Below, one piece after another: positions 1 through 4,989 of a stretch of 13,153 nucleotides of DNA (positions are counted from its first letter, which is position 1; each line of letters begins with the position of its first letter). The stretch covers positions 1-13,153 of the forward strand of contig DXGW01000082.1 of the NCBI GenBank assembly GCA_019113665.1. Direction: 5' to 3'. A program made the position numbers and the translations under genes. The DNA comes from Candidatus Alistipes excrementipullorum. Lineage in GTDB: Bacteria > Bacteroidota > Bacteroidia > Bacteroidales > Rikenellaceae. The notes under the pieces are model-generated. The model saw only the letters and a list, made by a program, of their open reading frames with translations, made no database searches and was not told the DNA's origin.

Positions 1-387
1 CTTTTCGCCCAAGCACCCGCCACTTGTACGGTCGCCGCTCCGGTCGACAGTTCCGTGAGGGCCGCTACGGCCGCCCTCATGGAGAACGGTTTCTTCATCG
101 TGGATACCGATGTGGTATCGGGATTCGTCAAGGCCAAAAGGTACACATCGAACGACAACCTGCTCTCGGCAAAAACAGGCTTCAGGACCGAAATAGCGGT
201 AATCGTGACGCCGGCCGGCAACGGAGACTGCAACTTGTCGATACAACTCTACGAGCAGACCGTCGACACCCAGCCCGCATTCCGCGAAGAGGGTCTCGTC
301 GAGGACCGGGAGCTCTGCCAGCTGACAACAGCCATAAAGGAGAAACTGACACAAAAAACCGATACCGAAGATGGCACTGACAATTGA
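1..387 (+). CDS. C-terminal part of a probable exported protein of unknown function (5' end outside window)
   Basis: The frame is open from the first base to the TGA at 385-387, giving 128 codons. A GTG at 55 and an ATG at 85 are in frame, but the reading frame is sensible upstream of both, so the true start is probably left of the window. The first residues, LFAQAPATCTV, look like the end of a Sec signal peptide with cleavage near AQA. The rest alternates a helix (RAATAALMENGFF) with beta-strand-like stretches (TEIAVIVTPAG, CNLSIQLYEQT), a small alpha/beta pattern seen in many short envelope proteins. I do not recognise a family. The last 17 bases overlap the start of the ferredoxin-like gene, so the two are probably co-transcribed and translationally coupled. 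Being coding is well supported; export is an inference from a few residues. Confidence 0.6.
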   Translation, partial: LFAQAPATCTVAAPVDSSVRAATAALMENGFFIVDTDVVSGFVKAKRYTSNDNLLSAKTGFRTEIAVIVTPAGNGDCNLSIQLYEQTVDTQPAFREEGLVEDRELCQLTTAIKEKLTQKTDTEDGTDN

Positions 388-556
388 CGCGGCTCTCTGT
401 CCGCAAAACCACCGCTGCCCCATGATCGACCAGTGTCCCGTGGGGGCCATTTCGCAGGAGGGATTCTCGCTGCCCGCAATCGACCCCGATCTCTGCATCG
501 AATGCGGACACTGCATCGAAATATGCGGCCGGCATGCCGTTTACCGCAAATCGTGA
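371..556 (+). CDS. Small seven-cysteine 4Fe-4S ferredoxin-like protein (61 aa)
   Basis: This 61-residue protein has two cysteine motifs. The C-terminal one is a canonical cluster motif, C42-x2-C45-x2-C48-x3-C52. The N-terminal one is expanded, C10-x5-C16-x5-C22-P-x-G-A-I, and keeps the CPxxAI signature that normally donates the fourth ligand to the partner cluster. A complete [4Fe-4S] site can therefore be built from C42, C45, C48 and C22, while C10, C16 and C52 leave only three ligands for a second site. The likely role is cytoplasmic electron transfer or iron-sulfur sensing. The ATG at 371 lies inside the upstream gene (17-bp overlap) and gives a short N-terminus before C10. The MarR-type gene follows directly, either 5 bp away or overlapping if its GTG start is used. 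The ferredoxin-like fold is secure; the partner is unknown. Confidence 0.85.
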   Translation: MALTIDAALCPQNHRCPMIDQCPVGAISQEGFSLPAIDPDLCIECGHCIEICGRHAVYRKS

Positions 557-561
557 AGGCC

Positions 562-915
562 ATGAACCCGCTCTGCAGAATACGCGACATACAACGCGCC
601 GTACATCAGTTCGAGCTCTGTCTCGAAGAGCGTCACGGCATCTGCCTCAACGAGGCCATGGCCCTCTGCTGCCTGCAGCAGAACGAACGCCTCGCTTCGG
701 GCGAACTGTGCGGGCTGCTCGGCCTGACCCCGTCGAACACCTCGAAGGTCGTCGCCTCCATTGAACGCAAGGGTTATGTCAGCCGCGTAATGGGAAACCA
801 TGACAAACGGCACATGTACTTCTCGCTTACGGACGAGGGCCGCAACCTGCTCGACGAGATGCAACGCTGCACGCCCTGCGTCCCCGAACTGCTGCAACCC
901 CTCATGTGCGAGTGA
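562..915 (+). CDS. Cysteine-rich MarR-family transcriptional regulator (117 aa)
   Basis: This is a short winged-helix regulator. The recognition helix region reads GLTPSNTSKVVASIERKGYV (about residues 54-73) and is followed by the MarR wing signature with D81, R83 and SLTDEG (about 88-93). I chose the ATG at 562, which gives MNPLCRIRDIQ. A GTG at 553 that overlaps the ferredoxin stop would add three residues. The same frame is open further upstream, but there it only shadows the ferredoxin gene. At 117 residues it is shorter than typical MarR proteins (about 140), mainly in the terminal dimerisation helices. Nine cysteines (C5, C20, C28, C36, C37, C50, C103, C106, C116) are remarkable for this family. 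With the adjacent ferredoxin this suggests thiol, metal or iron-sulfur sensing, which is an inference. It is the last gene of the left-hand operon. Confidence 0.82.
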   Translation: MNPLCRIRDIQRAVHQFELCLEERHGICLNEAMALCCLQQNERLASGELCGLLGLTPSNTSKVVASIERKGYVSRVMGNHDKRHMYFSLTDEGRNLLDEMQRCTPCVPELLQPLMCE

Positions 916-1014
916 GGCCACGTAGTTCGGAAAGGTGCCGCTACTCCGGACCGAACACCGAAAGATCCGTCTCCCCCTGGAAGAAAGACCCTGAACCGCC
1001 TCACCGCACATGAA

Positions 1015-1053
1015 AAAAATACCGCTCCCCCACTGCAGGGAAGCGGTATTTTT
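1015..1053. terminator. Bidirectional rho-independent terminator between the marR-type gene and pgk
   Basis: A perfect 12-bp stem pairs AAAAATACCGCT (1015-1026) with AGCGGTATTTTT (1042-1053). An apical CCC/GGG extension closes a loop around TGCAG. It ends in T5 on the plus strand, and in T7 on the minus strand (from the A run 1013-1019), so it serves both convergent genes. On the minus-strand transcript the base next to the main stem can form a G-U wobble, whereas on the plus strand it is a C/A mismatch, so it is slightly better as the pgk terminator. Confidence 0.88.
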
Positions 1054-1064
1054 ACATCAGGCAG

Positions 1065-1079
1065 GCCGGTGCAACCGGC
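1065..1079. repeat. Short GC-rich hairpin just downstream of pgk
   Basis: GCCGGT (1065-1070) and ACCGGC (1074-1079) are perfect inverted arms around GCA, starting 7 bp beyond the pgk stop codon on the minus strand. It has no T run of its own. It may act with the stronger terminator at 1015-1053 or protect the mRNA 3' end. The function is an inference. Confidence 0.4.
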
Positions 1080-1085
1080 TGCCGG

Positions 1086-2348
1086 CTACTTGCGGATAGC
1101 TGCTACGCCCGGAAGCTCCTTGCCCTCCATGTACTCGAGCAGCGCACCGCCACCCGTCGATACATAGGATACCTTGTCGGCAAGGCCGAACTTGTTGATG
1201 CAGGCTACGGAGTCACCACCGCCGATGAGCGAGTAGGCACCCTTCTGCGTCGCCTCGGCGATAGCCTCGGCTACGGCACGCGAACCCGTTGCGAACTTGT
1301 CGATCTCGAATACGCCGACCGGACCGTTCCACAGAATGGTCTTGCAGCCCAGAATGTGCTCGCGGAAGAGCTTCTTGCCCTCCTCGCCGATGTCGACACC
1401 CTCCCAGCCGTCGGGTATTGCGTTGGCCGGAGCGTAATCGGTGTTGGCGGTCTGTGCGAAATCGTCGGCGATAAGTGCGTCGGGCGACATCACCAGCTTG
1501 ATACCCTTCTGCTTGGCCTTCTCGAGGATCTCGAGAGCCACGGGGAACATGTCGGGCTCGCAGATCGAGTTGCCGACCTTGCCGCCCTGTGCTGCTGCAA
1601 ACGTATAGGTCATACCGCCGCCGATGATGATCGAGTCGACCTTCTCCATCAGCTTCTCGATGATCGTGATCTTGGTCGATACCTTCGAGCCGCCGATGAT
1701 GGCGCAGAACGGACGCTGCGGATTCTCCATAACGCCGTCGATTGCCTTCAGCTCGTTCTCCATGACATAACCGAACATCTTGTCATTGGGGAAGTAGTCG
1801 GCGATCAGCGCCGTCGACGAGTGTGCACGGTGTGCGGTTCCGAATGCGTCGTTGATATAGCAGTCGGCATACGAAGCGAGCTTCTTCACGAACTCCTTCT
1901 GCGGACCCTCCTTCAGAGCCTTCTTGGCTGCCTTCTTCTCCTCGTCGGTGGCGTCCTCGGCCAGGCCGCGGGGCTTGCCCTCCTCCTCGGCATAGAAACG
2001 GAGGTTCTCGAGAAGCATAACTTCACCCGGCTTCAGTGCGGCAGCCATCTCGGCAGCCTTCTCGCCCATGCAGTCGCCGGCGAACTGAACCTTGACACCC
2101 AGACGCTTCTCGATGGCAGGTACGATCTGCTCCAGCGAGAACTTCATGTCGTTGTTCTTCTTGGGACGGCCCAGGTGTGACATCAGAATCACCGATCCGC
2201 CCTTCTCCAGAACCTTCTTGATGGTCGGTATGGCGGCACGGATACGTGTGTCGTCGGTTACGTTGCCCTCGGCATCGAGGGGTACGTTGAAGTCTACGCG
2301 AATGATCGCGCGCTTGCCCGTAAAGTCGTAAGAATCAATCTTGAACAT
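1086..2348 (-). CDS. pgk: Phosphoglycerate kinase
   Basis: This glycolytic enzyme (420 aa) transfers phosphate from 1,3-bisphosphoglycerate to ADP in the cytoplasm. The N-terminal substrate domain shows RVDFNVP (17-23), the conserved arginine R35 (equivalent to human R38), SHLGRP (about 58-63) and ENLRFY. The nucleotide domain shows GGSKVSTK, IIIGGGMTYTF, WNGPVGVFE and the C-terminal GGGDS and STGGGALLEY. A lysine- and glutamate-rich insertion after ENLRFY explains why it is somewhat longer than the usual 390-400 residues; I recall the same insertion in other Bacteroidales PGKs. The start at 2348 gives MFKIDSYDF, the normal family N-terminus. It stands alone, divergent from kbl, with its own TAnnTTTG promoter and a terminator on its 3' side. 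No key residue is missing. Confidence 0.98.
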   Translation of the reverse strand: MFKIDSYDFTGKRAIIRVDFNVPLDAEGNVTDDTRIRAAIPTIKKVLEKGGSVILMSHLGRPKKNNDMKFSLEQIVPAIEKRLGVKVQFAGDCMGEKAAEMAAALKPGEVMLLENLRFYAEEEGKPRGLAEDATDEEKKAAKKALKEGPQKEFVKKLASYADCYINDAFGTAHRAHSSTALIADYFPNDKMFGYVMENELKAIDGVMENPQRPFCAIIGGSKVSTKITIIEKLMEKVDSIIIGGGMTYTFAAAQGGKVGNSICEPDMFPVALEILEKAKQKGIKLVMSPDALIADDFAQTANTDYAPANAIPDGWEGVDIGEEGKKLFREHILGCKTILWNGPVGVFEIDKFATGSRAVAEAIAEATQKGAYSLIGGGDSVACINKFGLADKVSYVSTGGGALLEYMEGKELPGVAAIRK

Positions 2349-2402
2349 AACTTATAGTTTTTATGCGGTTAATTTTCCTGCTTTCCGCGATGCGGTTCGC
2401 CG

Positions 2403-2410
2403 CAAATTTA
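2403..2410 (-). promoter_or_regulatory. pgk promoter, Bacteroidetes -7 element
   Basis: On the minus strand this reads TAAATTTG, an exact match to the Bacteroidetes -7 consensus TAnnTTTG. It lies 54 bp upstream of the pgk ATG, predicting a leader of roughly 45-50 nt. No strong TTTG-type -33 element is visible. At the -33 distance there is a small inverted repeat instead, GTTAT-TGCG-ATAAC (2423-2436). Confidence 0.6.
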
Positions 2411-2530
2411 CGAAATAAATTTGTTATTGCGATAACACCGCAGGCACTATTCGCAAAAATCGTACTCTTTGCCGCCGCGGACGACAGGCCCCAGGCACGG
2501 AAACGCCCGCATGGAAAATGTCACATGCAC

Positions 2531-2578
2531 AACACCCCCTGACAATCAACCGCTTGAACCCCCGAAAACACCCCCTGA
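2531..2578. repeat. 12-bp direct repeat upstream of kbl
   Basis: AACACCCCCTGA occurs at 2531-2542 and again, identical, at 2567-2578, start to start 36 bp. A degenerate copy, GAACCCCCGAA, lies between them (2556-2566). The pair sits 54-100 bp upstream of the kbl -33 region, where activator sites often lie. No known motif is recognised. Confidence 0.4.
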
Positions 2579-2631
2579 AGGCCCCACAGCGATATTTTCA
2601 ATGTCAAATCGAAAGATAATCGGTCGAAAAG

Positions 2632-2662
2632 TTACAATTTTATAAAATTATACGTACCTTTG
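2632..2662 (+). promoter_or_regulatory. kbl promoter (-33 and -7 elements)
   Basis: TACCTTTG at 2655-2662 matches the Bacteroidetes -7 consensus TAnnTTTG exactly. A weak -33 candidate (TTAC, 2632-2635) lies 19 bp upstream, the usual spacing, with a very AT-rich spacer between. The start site should fall near 2668, giving a leader of about 35 nt before the ATG at 2704. The leader is A-rich with no Shine-Dalgarno sequence, as is usual in this phylum. Confidence 0.65.
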
Positions 2663-2663
2663 C

Positions 2664-2682
2664 TTTCGGTTGATAACCGAAA
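2664..2682. promoter_or_regulatory. 19-bp perfect palindrome at the kbl transcription start; candidate operator
   Basis: TTTCGGTTGATAACCGAAA has 8-bp perfect arms around a GAT centre and begins two bases downstream of the -7 element, so it overlaps the predicted start site. A repressor bound here would block transcription, and in RNA it could form a hairpin at the 5' end. The gene after kbl encodes an Lrp/AsnC regulator, a family that binds palindromes of about this size near its own or neighbouring promoters. It is therefore the obvious candidate ligand, by inference. Confidence 0.5.
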
Positions 2683-2703
2683 CAACTCAAAAAACATAAA
2701 ACC

Positions 2704-3891
2704 ATGTACGGAAAACTGAAAGAGCACTTGCAGAATGAGCTGAACGCCATTCGCGAGGCCGGTCTCTACAAGACCGAACGCATTATCTGCTCGCCCCAAC
2801 GCGCCGAAATCGAAGTCGGCGGCCGTAAGGTCCTCAACTTCTGCGCCAACAACTATCTCGGCCTCTCGGACAACCCCAGACTCGTCGAGGCCGCAAAACG
2901 GGCAATGGACCTCCGCGGGTTCGGTATGTCGTCGGTACGTTTCATCTGCGGTTGCCAGGACATGCACAAAGAGCTCGAAAAGGCCATCGCCGACTACTTC
3001 GGAACCGAGGACACAATACTCTACGCCGCATGTTTCGACGCCAACGGTGGTGTCTTCGAACCGCTCTTCACAGAGCAGGACGCAATTATCTCCGACTCGC
3101 TCAACCATGCCTCGATCATCGACGGCGTGCGACTCTGCAAGGCCGTGAGATACAGATATGCCAACGCCGACATGGACGAACTCGAGGATTGCCTCAAACG
3201 TGCACAGGCCCAGCGTTTCCGCATAATCTGCACCGACGGAGTATTCTCGATGGACGGAAACGCCGCCCCGCTCGATGAAATCTGCCGCCTCGCCGAAAAA
3301 TACGACGCCCTCGTAATGGTCGACGAGTGCCACTCGGCCGGCGTCCTCGGAAAAACGGGCCGCGGCATAACCGAACTCTACAACCTCCGCGGTCAGGTCG
3401 ACATTCTGACCGGAACCCTCGGAAAGGCTTTCGGCGGCGCCGTAGGCGGTTTCACCACAGGCCGCAAGGAGATAATCGAAATGCTCCGCCAGCGCTCGCG
3501 CCCGTACCTCTTCTCGAACTCGCTGCCCCCCGCCGTCGTCGGCGCCGGAATCGAACTCTTCAAGATGCTCGGTGAAAGCAACGAACTCCACGACCGTCTG
3601 GTGGCAAACGTCGAGCACTTCCGCGCAAAGATGATGTCCGCAGGTTTCGACATCAAACCTACACAGTCGGCAATCTGCGCCGTAATGCTCTATGACGCAA
3701 AACTCTCACAGGATTTCGCCGCGAAACTCCAGGACGAAGGCGTTTTCGTGACCGGATTCTACTACCCCGTCGTGCCGAAGGGACAGGCCCGCATACGCGT
3801 GCAGGTCTCGGCCGGACACACCACCGAACAGCTCGACCGCTGCGTCGAAGCCTTCGTCAAGGTGGGCAAGGAACTGAACGTCATAAAATAA
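2704..3891 (+). CDS. kbl: Glycine C-acetyltransferase (2-amino-3-ketobutyrate CoA ligase)
   Basis: This PLP enzyme (395 aa) of the alpha-oxoamine synthase family cleaves 2-amino-3-oxobutyrate with CoA to glycine and acetyl-CoA, the second step of threonine degradation through threonine dehydrogenase. It follows E. coli Kbl closely over its whole length: FCANNYLGL (about 47-55), SSVRFICG (76-83), SLNHASIIDG (132-141, with H135 stacking on PLP), VDECHSAG (206-213, D207), TGTLGKAFGGA (237-247, Schiff-base lysine K241), RQRSRPYLFSNSLPP, and near the C-terminus FYYPVVPKGQARIR. These motifs favour Kbl over the related serine palmitoyltransferase and KAPA synthase. The ATG at 2704 gives the expected N-terminus. 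An Lrp/AsnC regulator gene follows one base later, while threonine dehydrogenase is not adjacent, so the two steps are not genetically coupled here. Confidence 0.95.
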   Translation: MYGKLKEHLQNELNAIREAGLYKTERIICSPQRAEIEVGGRKVLNFCANNYLGLSDNPRLVEAAKRAMDLRGFGMSSVRFICGCQDMHKELEKAIADYFGTEDTILYAACFDANGGVFEPLFTEQDAIISDSLNHASIIDGVRLCKAVRYRYANADMDELEDCLKRAQAQRFRIICTDGVFSMDGNAAPLDEICRLAEKYDALVMVDECHSAGVLGKTGRGITELYNLRGQVDILTGTLGKAFGGAVGGFTTGRKEIIEMLRQRSRPYLFSNSLPPAVVGAGIELFKMLGESNELHDRLVANVEHFRAKMMSAGFDIKPTQSAICAVMLYDAKLSQDFAAKLQDEGVFVTGFYYPVVPKGQARIRVQVSAGHTTEQLDRCVEAFVKVGKELNVIK

Positions 3892-3892
3892 G

Positions 3893-4372
3893 ATGAAAAT
3901 GGCTAAGACCTCGATAGACAGCATTGACCGCAAAATCCTCAAATTCCTGATAAAGAACGCTCGAATGCCGTTCCTGGAGATCGCACGCGAATGCAAGATC
4001 TCCGGCGCGGCAATACACCAGCGCATAAAGAAACTCGAAGACGCCGGCGTAATCCTCGGCAGCCGGCTTATTGTCGACCCCAAGAAACTCGGTTTCGATG
4101 TCTGCGCCTTCATAAGTATCCGCATTCAGGACCCGCTGCTGCAGCTGCAGACGGTCGAGGAACTCAAACGGATTCCCGAAATCGTCGAATGCCACTTCGT
4201 CACCGGTACGTACAACATAATGGTCAAACTCTACTGCATCGACAACGACCACCTCATGAAGACCATCTTCGACGGAATACTCCGCGTGCAGGGCATTTCG
4301 ACCACTCAGACATACATATCGCTCGACGAAACATTCCAGCGTCAGGTATATATCGACTGTCTCGACTTCTGA
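3893..4372 (+). CDS. Lrp/AsnC-family transcriptional regulator
   Basis: This protein (159 aa) has the standard two-domain architecture. An N-terminal AsnC-type helix-turn-helix begins IDSIDRKILKFLIKNAR, with recognition helix GAAIHQRIKKLEDAGVI (about residues 38-54). A C-terminal RAM ligand-binding domain follows, with the diagnostic ECHFVTGTYNIMVKL (about 99-113) and an ISTTQTYISLDE strand. Such proteins form octamers and respond to amino acids. The start at 3893 is one base after the kbl stop; a second ATG at 3899 would shorten it by two residues. The tight spacing means co-transcription with kbl, so it probably controls kbl in response to glycine, threonine or a related amino acid, perhaps through the palindrome at 2664-2682. 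Family assignment is certain; ligand and target are inferred. A clear terminator follows. Confidence 0.93.
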   Translation: MKMAKTSIDSIDRKILKFLIKNARMPFLEIARECKISGAAIHQRIKKLEDAGVILGSRLIVDPKKLGFDVCAFISIRIQDPLLQLQTVEELKRIPEIVECHFVTGTYNIMVKLYCIDNDHLMKTIFDGILRVQGISTTQTYISLDETFQRQVYIDCLDF

Positions 4373-4398
4373 CACGGTCCGACCGCTTATGACGACAG

Positions 4399-4438
4399 GA
4401 GCGAAAAGCCGCAAAAGGCTCTTCGCTCTTTCGTTTTT
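4399..4438 (+). terminator. Rho-independent terminator of the kbl-lrp operon
   Basis: GAGCGAA (4399-4405) pairs with TTCGCTC (4422-4428). After one mismatch, AGCC pairs with GGCT inside a GCAAAA loop. The T-rich run TTTCGTTTTT follows. It sits 27 bp beyond the lrp-type stop codon and immediately before the queD promoter. Confidence 0.85.
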
Positions 4439-4444
4439 AATGCG

Positions 4445-4452
4445 TAACTTTG
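4445..4452 (+). promoter_or_regulatory. queD-polA promoter, Bacteroidetes -7 element
   Basis: TAACTTTG matches TAnnTTTG exactly and begins 7 bp after the T run of the upstream terminator. It predicts a leader of about 40 nt before the queD ATG at 4501. The leader contains a small hairpin, TCCGGC (4463-4468) with GCCGGA (4474-4479) around CACAA. Confidence 0.65.
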
Positions 4453-4500
4453 CAGTAGAACCTCCGGCCACAAGCCGGATTATAAAAGATTATCGACACT

Positions 4501-4953
4501 ATGGTCAGGATAAGGCTCACCAAGGAATTCGCTTTCGAGGCCGCACACGCCCTCGAAGGTTATGACGGCAAGTGCCGCGAAATTCACGGTCATTCGTACA
4601 AACTATTCGTCACCGTCGCGGGAACCCCCTGCAACGACCCCGGAAACCCGAAATACGGTATGGTAATGGATTTCGGCGACCTCAAGCGCATAGTCAACGC
4701 CGAAATAGTCGACAGGCTCGACCATGCCTTCGTCATGAGGCGCTCCGAAAACGGCGAGGAGCTCCGCCGAAGGCTCGAACCATCGTTCCGAAACATCGTG
4801 CTGACGGACTACCAGCCGACATGCGAGAACATGCTCGCCGACTTCGCCGCCCGCATCGGCCGCTACCTCCCCGAAGGGGTCAGCCTCCACTCGCTGCGAA
4901 TGTACGAAACGGCCACGTCGTATGCCGAATGGTTCGCCGACGACAACATCTGA
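4501..4953 (+). CDS. queD: 6-carboxy-5,6,7,8-tetrahydropterin synthase / 6-pyruvoyltetrahydropterin synthase family
   Basis: This T-fold enzyme (150 aa) most likely converts 7,8-dihydroneopterin triphosphate to 6-carboxytetrahydropterin in the queuosine precursor (preQ0) pathway. Visible residues are the zinc ligands H16 (FEAAHAL), H29 and H31 (IHGHSY), catalytic C25, the strand GMVMDFGDLK (53-62), the catalytic pair D71/H75 in DRLDHAF, E109 in PTCENM, and E136 in YETATSYAEW, which anchors the pterin. It is longer than E. coli QueD (about 120 aa) because of a loop near residues 43-52 and an insertion around 82-103. Bacterial members with CxxxHGH are usually QueD, but a true PTPS activity cannot be excluded by eye. 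No other queuosine gene is adjacent. polA follows after 36 bp without an obvious promoter, so the two are probably co-transcribed. Confidence 0.9.
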   Translation: MVRIRLTKEFAFEAAHALEGYDGKCREIHGHSYKLFVTVAGTPCNDPGNPKYGMVMDFGDLKRIVNAEIVDRLDHAFVMRRSENGEELRRRLEPSFRNIVLTDYQPTCENMLADFAARIGRYLPEGVSLHSLRMYETATSYAEWFADDNI

Positions 4954-4989
4954 CTTGCCAACACCAACAAAAAACCGATTGCGACAACA

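Larger units (their letters stand above)
2349..2703. other. Divergent intergenic region between pgk and kbl (355 bp)
   Basis: No convincing gene lies here. The flanks hold the two divergent promoters: the pgk -7 element at 2403-2410 (minus) and the kbl -7 element at 2655-2662 (plus). The middle contains a 12-bp direct repeat (2531-2542 and 2567-2578). The kbl end contains a 19-bp palindrome (2664-2682). Stretches 2437-2530 and 2579-2631 show nothing I can interpret. Confidence 0.6.

Noticed and set aside
433..561. An upstream extension of the MarR-type gene to an ATG at 433
   Set aside because: The extra 43 residues are an arginine-rich shadow of the ferredoxin gene. The ATG at 562 (or GTG at 553) gives the normal family N-terminus.
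2632..3618. A 328-codon minus-strand frame opposite kbl
   Set aside because: kbl aligns along its full length with a known enzyme. The antisense frame has no domain and runs over the kbl promoter.
4490..4498. DnaA-box-like TTATCGACA just before queD
   Set aside because: It is a single one-mismatch copy with no companion boxes or AT-rich repeats. It is noted because it lowers the specificity of the same 9-mer near mrp.
4453..4500. Possible preQ1 riboswitch in the queD leader (hairpin followed by an A-rich stretch)
   Set aside because: The hairpin loop is only CACAA and lacks the C-rich loop and pseudoknot-forming tail of preQ1-I. Nothing fits preQ1-II either.
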